Source: an uncultured Lachnospiraceae bacterium (GTDB lineage: Bacteria; Bacillota; Clostridia; Lachnospirales; Lachnospiraceae). From it: 64,000 nucleotides of DNA. Both the position numbers and the translations under genes were made by a program. The notes beneath the pieces were generated by a model. It searched no databases. It was given only the letters and a program-made list of their open reading frames with translations, and was not told where the DNA came from. Shown here piece by piece: positions 63,967 through 64,000 of the stretch. The stretch spans positions 15,018-79,017 of the forward strand of contig CAKXYI010000010.1 in assembly GCA_934899185.1 (NCBI GenBank), written 5' to 3'. The number at the start of each line of letters is the position of its first letter. Within the stretch, counting starts at the first letter, position 1.

Positions 63967-64000
63967 ATGAAAAACAACTTTCAGTTCGAATCTATTCTGA
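63967..64000 (+). CDS. Possible start of a further gene (cut by window edge)
   Basis: ATG at 63967 with AAAGGG upstream opens a frame MKNNFQFESIL to the edge. Only eleven codons are visible and no product can be named. An imperfect GCCTC/GAGGC hairpin lies in front of it (about 63925-63950). Confidence 0.3.
   Translation, partial: MKNNFQFESIL

Overview
The window looks like 64 kb around the chromosomal replication origin of an anaerobic low-GC Gram-positive bacterium of the Clostridia, most likely the family Lachnospiraceae. The family assignment is an inference. It rests on oxygen-sensitive systems ([FeFe]-hydrogenase maturases, radical-SAM activases, reverse rubrerythrin, oxygen-labile two-subunit fumarase), on strong GGAGG ribosome sites and TTGACA/TATAAT promoters, on T-box and yybP-ykoY leaders, and on DUF4446/DUF3881 genes next to parAB. 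Species cannot be named from the sequence alone.

Left part (1-37 kb), mostly minus strand: hydG (cut by the window edge), hydE and a TM1266-type regulator; the SRP RNA and tadA; then, on the plus strand, a class III ribonucleotide reductase activase-like gene, a GNAT, and a TetR regulator next to oleate hydratase. Next come a signalling operon (stand-alone HPt, solute-binding lipoprotein, hybrid histidine kinase), a perR/reverse-rubrerythrin pair, two YhgE/Pip giant membrane proteins around a small coiled-coil membrane protein, a GIY-YIG protein and a TPR-GGDEF protein. They are followed by a zinc-ribbon/metG/tatD/ksgA/LytM-like run and a pyrimidine and deoxynucleoside salvage operon (cdd-udp-deoB). 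Then come a Mn-riboswitch-controlled mntP plus cation exchanger, a T-box-controlled tyrS plus PAP2 phosphatase, and a rhamnoside locus (AraC regulator, GH78 rhamnosidase, GPH transporter).

Middle (37-41.6 kb): a tRNA-Ser/Glu/Cys operon with the decayed C-terminal end of a second GH78 gene just behind it, two-subunit fumarase, dtd, and a GntR regulator with a membrane protein behind a large palindromic operator.

Origin (41.6-64 kb): gyrA-gyrB-recF-yaaA-dnaN-dnaA run leftward and rpmH-rnpA-yidD-yidC-jag-mnmE-mnmG-rsmG run rightward. They diverge from an intergenic region at 50.2-50.6 kb that carries at least seven DnaA boxes, so oriC lies there. Four accessory genes separate rsmG from parA-parB: a zinc-ribbon/HTH protein, an alpha/beta-hydrolase pseudoenzyme, a coiled-coil protein and a CrtO-like membrane protein. 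Two perfect parS sites, each followed by a perfect DnaA box, sit just before parA. DUF4446 and DUF3881 genes close the window.

No CRISPR array, prophage or intact insertion sequence was seen. The most unusual material is the degraded rhamnosidase behind the tRNAs, the orphan terminator-like hairpin at the araC start, the hydrolase lacking its catalytic residues, the kinase/HPt/binding-protein operon without an output regulator, and several well-formed palindromic operators.
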